A stretch of DNA of 64,000 nucleotides, taken from contig JAANDG010000194.1 of NCBI GenBank assembly GCA_036852015.1, positions 124,001-188,000 of the forward strand, written 5' to 3'. A program made the translations under genes and the position numbers. This document shows positions 60,188-64,000 of the stretch, in pieces (within the stretch, counting starts at the first letter, position 1; the number at the start of each line of letters is the position of its first letter). This stretch comes from Pelodera strongyloides. Lineage: Eukaryota > Nematoda > Chromadorea > Rhabditida > Rhabditidae. The notes beneath the pieces were generated by a model, which did not search any database, was not told the DNA's origin, and saw only the letters and a program-made list of their open reading frames with translations.

Positions 60188-61927
60188 ATATTTCGAAGTT
60201 GAGGATTTTTATTGAGATGTTGTCTATAATATATATTTTTTGGATGTGAGGCTTGCTCAACTCTTAATTTGTAAGTTTGTTGCGACTTTTTTTTAATCAT
60301 TTTTCCACAATTTCCCTCAATTTCTCTTCTAAAATAATGATAATTTGTCCTTGCTCTTACTATTTTCGTGTGTATTTCTATGTGTTTGTTTGTATATTTA
60401 TGCATAATGTTTGTAAATATGTGTGGAGATGTTGAATTTTGTTCGGGATACCGTTTTTATGAATTTGTGAGCGTGATAGGCTTACTCTTTTTTTCGAATT
60501 TATTATGAACTATTTATATTGAGCATATTACTTTTAGATCTCAATTTCAATTCACGAATAAACAATGAAATAAACTTTATTAGTTGACTCGTTTTTGCGT
60601 TTCTTCAACTTAAACGTACACAAAACAACTGAGATTCTACAACAATTGAGCGGGATGTACTGTAAAAAAATTTGGGATTTGGAGCTGAAAAACGAAATAA
60701 TTGCCGAAACCACAGAAAAACCGTCGTTGGCCCATCATCAAATGGTTCTGGTGACTGGTTCGTGACTAGTTCGTGACCAGCTGATGACGTTTTTGATAAA
60801 ACTTGGTCACGAGTTGGTCACCAAATGGGCAGGGTCACGAAAAAACCAGTGAACCGTATCCAAGTGGGTTCACCCATTTCCTATTCAGTTAAATTCTATT
60901 AGAGTGCAGCGCACTCCTAGGGCCCTAATACGCTTGAATCACGCTAGGTCAAGAAAAACGTAAATATGCCATTTTCCATGGGTCTCATTTTAATACACAT
61001 GTACATAAAAAAGAATGGTCAACAAATATTAAAGCAGAAGTATGGCAAATTTTAAAAATCCCGTATTTAGTATTTGTGATCAGGCGATTTCGAAGAATAA
61101 AGAATACATAAAAAAAACACCCATAAAATTGAATTTCGTAGAGTACTTAAATGACAAATATAGCACAATTTGTAACAAGTTACGGCTAGAGAAACGAGGA
61201 AAGAAATAATAAGATGCAAGTTACGCGCGTGAACCTCAATTCACAAAGCAAAGCATAAAAGCTCAGGCCATCGAACAATACTATATTTATATTAGTCAAA
61301 TCATAGACAGAAAGAGTTCGGAATAATTTTTGCCGGGCCTGAACATTTAATTATCAACGAATGGTAATTGCTCTGCTATTTTGTGAAAGTTACAAAGAGG
61401 AACATGCAGGTCAGGGGGAAAGCATGTATAATGTATAGTTAAAGAAAAATACCGGCCGGTTTTTGAAACGCATTGCGTACACCTGCTCTCTTATGCAGCA
61501 TATGCAAATGAGCAAAATTAGAATAAACACTAGACCCCATTTAGACCCCACGTTGCACAAATACATAGGAATGCAAGTACTTGGGATGCGCGCTTCAAAA
61601 ACCGGCCGGTATTTCGCTTTAATATTCATTGTATTCGATGTTGAAAACGTCGGCAACTGAAAAGCGCGACCTGAGATCATATGCATGTCTAATTTTCTAT
61701 AGTTGCAAAATACAAACAAATCTACTTACAATTAGTGGTGAGCGAAAAATAGACACGTTAAAAAAAATACATTTCTACGCTATGAAAGAAAAATTGGGGT
61801 GAAAGCGGGTTCTGGGATTGAAATGTTCATGGCTGCATGATGATACGTGGCTCATGACGAAATTGTGTGCCATTGTGTGCATTTCAAATACCACGTGTCA
61901 TACCACTTTAAAGTTTAAAATATATTT
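60188..61927. other. Intergenic region
   Basis: No gene seen. A segment at about 60,700-60,860 containing ACCACAGAAAAACCGTC resembles one inside the hAT-like element (about 39,610-39,720), pointing to a further dispersed repeat. A family A MITE lies at 61,439-61,622 and a family F end near 61,912. Confidence 0.5.
61439..61622. repeat. Family A MITE
   Basis: Left TTAAAGAAAAATACCGGCCG, right AACCGGCCGGTATTTCGCTTTAA (partly quoted). Same internal subtype as the copy at 56,637. Confidence 0.92.
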
Positions 61928-62051
61928 TTAGAGCATTTGTGGGGGCATTTTGTCGAGGTCTGGTGCGAGATCCGTCCTTAGTATGAGAGGTCGACCACTA
62001 GATGTTAATATTTCGTTTTCTTGCTCCACAATGGTCTGACGACGACTTCGC
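61928..62051 (-). CDS. Terminal exon of an incomplete minus-strand gene
   Basis: On the minus strand a good acceptor (TTATTTCAG) at 62,052 leads into an open frame of about 40 codons reading RSRRQTIVEQENEILTSSGR and, later, LAPDLDKMPPQML before TAA. It is polar and looks coding, but belongs to no family I recognise. Upstream exons should lie between 62,440 and the window end or beyond; none is certain. A 43-codon open stretch on the same strand (about 62,554-62,690, ending NYRFFEEY-stop) is a weak candidate for a separate or broken exon. Confidence 0.45.
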
Positions 62052-62109
62052 CTGAAATAATAAATATCATTTTTTATTACTTAATAGTTGTATTTTTCTG
62101 ATATCTAAG

Positions 62110-62415
62110 CAAAGAGTTTGAGAGAGAGAGAGGGCGATTCAGAAAGAGAGAGAGAGGGAGTTGAATAGAGAGAGGCCAGGGAAAACCAGAGCACGAGGTA
62201 GAGAGCTTGTGCTTGTTGTTAGATAAAAAAGCCAGGGAGGGAGATGAGAGAGAGAGGATGATTGAGAGAGAGAGAGAGAGGATGATTGAGAAGGAGAGAG
62301 AGGATGATTGAGAAAGAGAGAGAGAGAGAGAGTGGTTAGAGAAAAGCAGATAACGAGGTAGAAAGCTTATTGTTAGATAAGCCAGGGATGGAGATGAGAG
62401 AGAGAGAGAGAGACA
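62110..62415. repeat. (GA)n-rich satellite tract
   Basis: About 300 bp of GAGAGA interspersed with a longer repeated unit (AGAGGATGATTGAGA, three to four copies, and a GATAAxxAAGCCAGGGA unit repeated twice). It lies directly upstream of the minus-strand terminal exon, inside its putative intron. Confidence 0.95.
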
Positions 62416-62707
62416 GAGATGATCCACACAATATTAGAACAAGCTTTGGACTGAAGACGCAATACTAGAACCGTTCTAAAACTCGTTTCAGCGACAGTGG
62501 GGAGAGGTGGCTAGGTGCACACAAAGGGAAAATTATCATATTTACCAATCAATATTCTTCGAAAAATCGATAGTTCAGCTTTCGTTCACATTCATTAGAA
62601 CCTGTAATGCCGCGCCGGTGAGTGGACGGTACGATGCAGTAATTATCATACTGTAGTGTGTGTCCTCTACTAACGTCCGTCGGCGTGAACTAACTCAAGT
62701 AATTAAG

Positions 62708-62801
62708 GTCCCTATACGAGCCCAAAGCTGCCAAACAATTGATCGAACAGTACATAGATGTTCCTTTGTCGGCTCAAGCTCAAACACAAATTACAAATGG
62801 T
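62708..62801 (+). CDS. Isolated candidate exon, unknown protein
   Basis: An open exon on plus bounded by TAATTAAG on the left and a good donor ATG|GTAAAG on the right. It encodes SLYEPKAAKQLIEQYIDVPL followed by a Gln-rich segment. The AAG acceptor is unusual but is also used by a SUT-2 exon in this window. It may be part of a gene similar in style to the small secreted protein upstream; no partner exon was found. Confidence 0.3.
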
Positions 62802-64000
62802 AAAGTTTCAAAACTATTTGCTGGTCTCGTAAGACTGACCCTTAAAAGTAAAGTTAAACCCATGGATAAGATCATTTAACTCACTTATTCATTGACGAAT
62901 TCCGACGACTTGTCGACCGTCGTAAACTGCTTATGCGACTTGCAAATGATGTCATCTGAATTAACATATTAATTGTGCTGAACATGAACATGTGCTGAAC
63001 AATTTTTCACAAGATAACATGTTGCCATCAAGCACCAAGCTGTTAGCTAACCCAGACTACGGTAAAATTTAAATTACGAAGCTGGAAACTCGAAATCTAA
63101 AAGCGAAATACCGGCCGGTTTTTGAAACGCATCGTGAACAACTGAATTCTTACGTATTTATGCTGATTTGCTGGAATTTAGCTCGATTTTTTATTATAAT
63201 TTATGGTCATTTGCATACGCTGCATAAGAATGCTGGCGTACTCGATGTGTTTCAAAAACCGGACGGTATTTCGCTTTAAACAATTTTTTCAACGCGATGC
63301 ACTTTTCGTGAGTCTGACCACTTGAAACACTGGATGATGCAGATCTCATATTTATGCCATATATTAGCTTTTAGGATTACGCCTTGACACTTATCTTGTG
63401 CAAATTACATGAAGAAAAAATATTTGAACCCTTTGGTGAACTTAGTAGGTAACTTAAAATGAGCATCACAATTTGATCATGTTCCCTAATGTTTGTTTGC
63501 TTGTCTGAATGTAGAGTGATCGATCTTTTTATATGTTCTTCTCTTGCTGCGGCGTATCATGTAAGCGTTGATGGATGGATGGCGCTGGGCCCTTTGAGTT
63601 TGATCATAAATCATTTGCCATTCATTATATCATGAGGGGAAGTAGTGGTCTAATTAATCTTCTCTCTCTCTTTCTCTGTGTTCTCTCTCCCCCCTCTCTC
63701 TCTCTCTTCATCCCTTTTTTTTCTGTGACTCTTCACATAATTTAATCCTTTCCGTTATCATGAAAGCGAGCAGACATTCTTTCCTGTAGATCATTTATCA
63801 AAAACCACTTCAGAAGATGCCTAAGTGATGCTAATGGACAATGTAATATTACTGTAATATCAGTGTAAAAATACAGGAAAGATAATGGTCAAGTATCAGT
63901 ACTCCGAGATCATATCACATAGCACAAAAGTAAAAGCGAAGGATTTGCTCCAACTTGAGACCGCCATTTATTTTGGGCTTATGATGACGGCATGCAGCTA
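62802..64000. other. Right edge, no firm gene
   Basis: Contains a family A MITE (63,098-63,279), a CT microsatellite (63,660-63,718) and AT-rich sequence. The exons missing from the two incomplete genes before it are probably here or beyond the window. Confidence 0.45.
63098..63279. repeat. Family A MITE
   Basis: Left CTAAAAGCGAAATACCGGCC, right CCGGACGGTATTTCGCTTTAA. This is one of the copies with a mutated TTAA on one side only. Confidence 0.92.

Noticed and set aside
13949..63279. CRISPR-like array from the many CCGGCCGG repeats
   Set aside because: Copies are irregularly spaced over tens of kilobases, inverted-repeat in structure and in a eukaryotic genome.

Overview
The window is nuclear DNA of a nematode, probably a free-living rhabditid. 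It is AT-rich and intron-dense. Introns are mostly short, with GTRAGT-like donors and T(T)TCAG acceptors. Several start codons lie just behind a TTTCAG site, as expected for trans-splicing. TTAGGC-type telomere repeats occur internally, and the best-conserved genes are of nematode type (SLC26/SULP, SUT-2/ZC3H14, otubain, GT92, a PP1-like phosphatase). I cannot name the species.

Layout. 1-4,070: no firm gene; TTAGGC-like repeats and CT microsatellites. 4,092-4,904 (+): small secreted, very basic protein with a C-terminal PRF-Gly-Arg, a candidate amidated neuropeptide precursor. 4,905-11,830: AT-rich gene desert. 11,834-16,630 (+): GT92 (DUF23) glycosyltransferase, one stretch unresolved. 18,679-30,159 (-): complete 19-exon SLC26/SULP anion transporter with STAS domain. 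A PP1-like phosphatase (23,036-26,162, +) is nested antisense in its largest intron. 34,382-41,789 (-): complete nine-exon otubain; its first intron carries a 3.3-kb hAT-like non-autonomous transposon with an intact 8-bp target duplication. 42,210-53,660 (+): complete 22-exon SUT-2/ZC3H14 poly(A)-RNA-binding protein, divergently transcribed from otubain over about 420 bp. 57,267-60,187 (+): small secreted protein. 61,928 onward: 3' exon of a minus-strand gene and an isolated plus-strand exon, both leaving the window incomplete.

The five large models were joined by hand. In otubain, SLC26 and SUT-2 every exon-exon phase closes and the summed coding lengths are exact multiples of three (876, 1,872 and 2,400 nt). 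This strongly supports those structures.

The most striking non-genic feature is the density of short palindromic elements. At least four families begin and end in TTAA, which suggests mobilisation by one TTAA-specific (piggyBac-like) transposase. About 15 copies of the main family, with termini AGCGAAATACCGGCCGG, are present. Several sit within about 20 nt of a 5' splice site, and one supplies or abuts the donor of SLC26 exon 2. The genes share no obvious pathway. The themes that link the window are nested or divergent gene layout and MITEs embedded in the splicing landscape.
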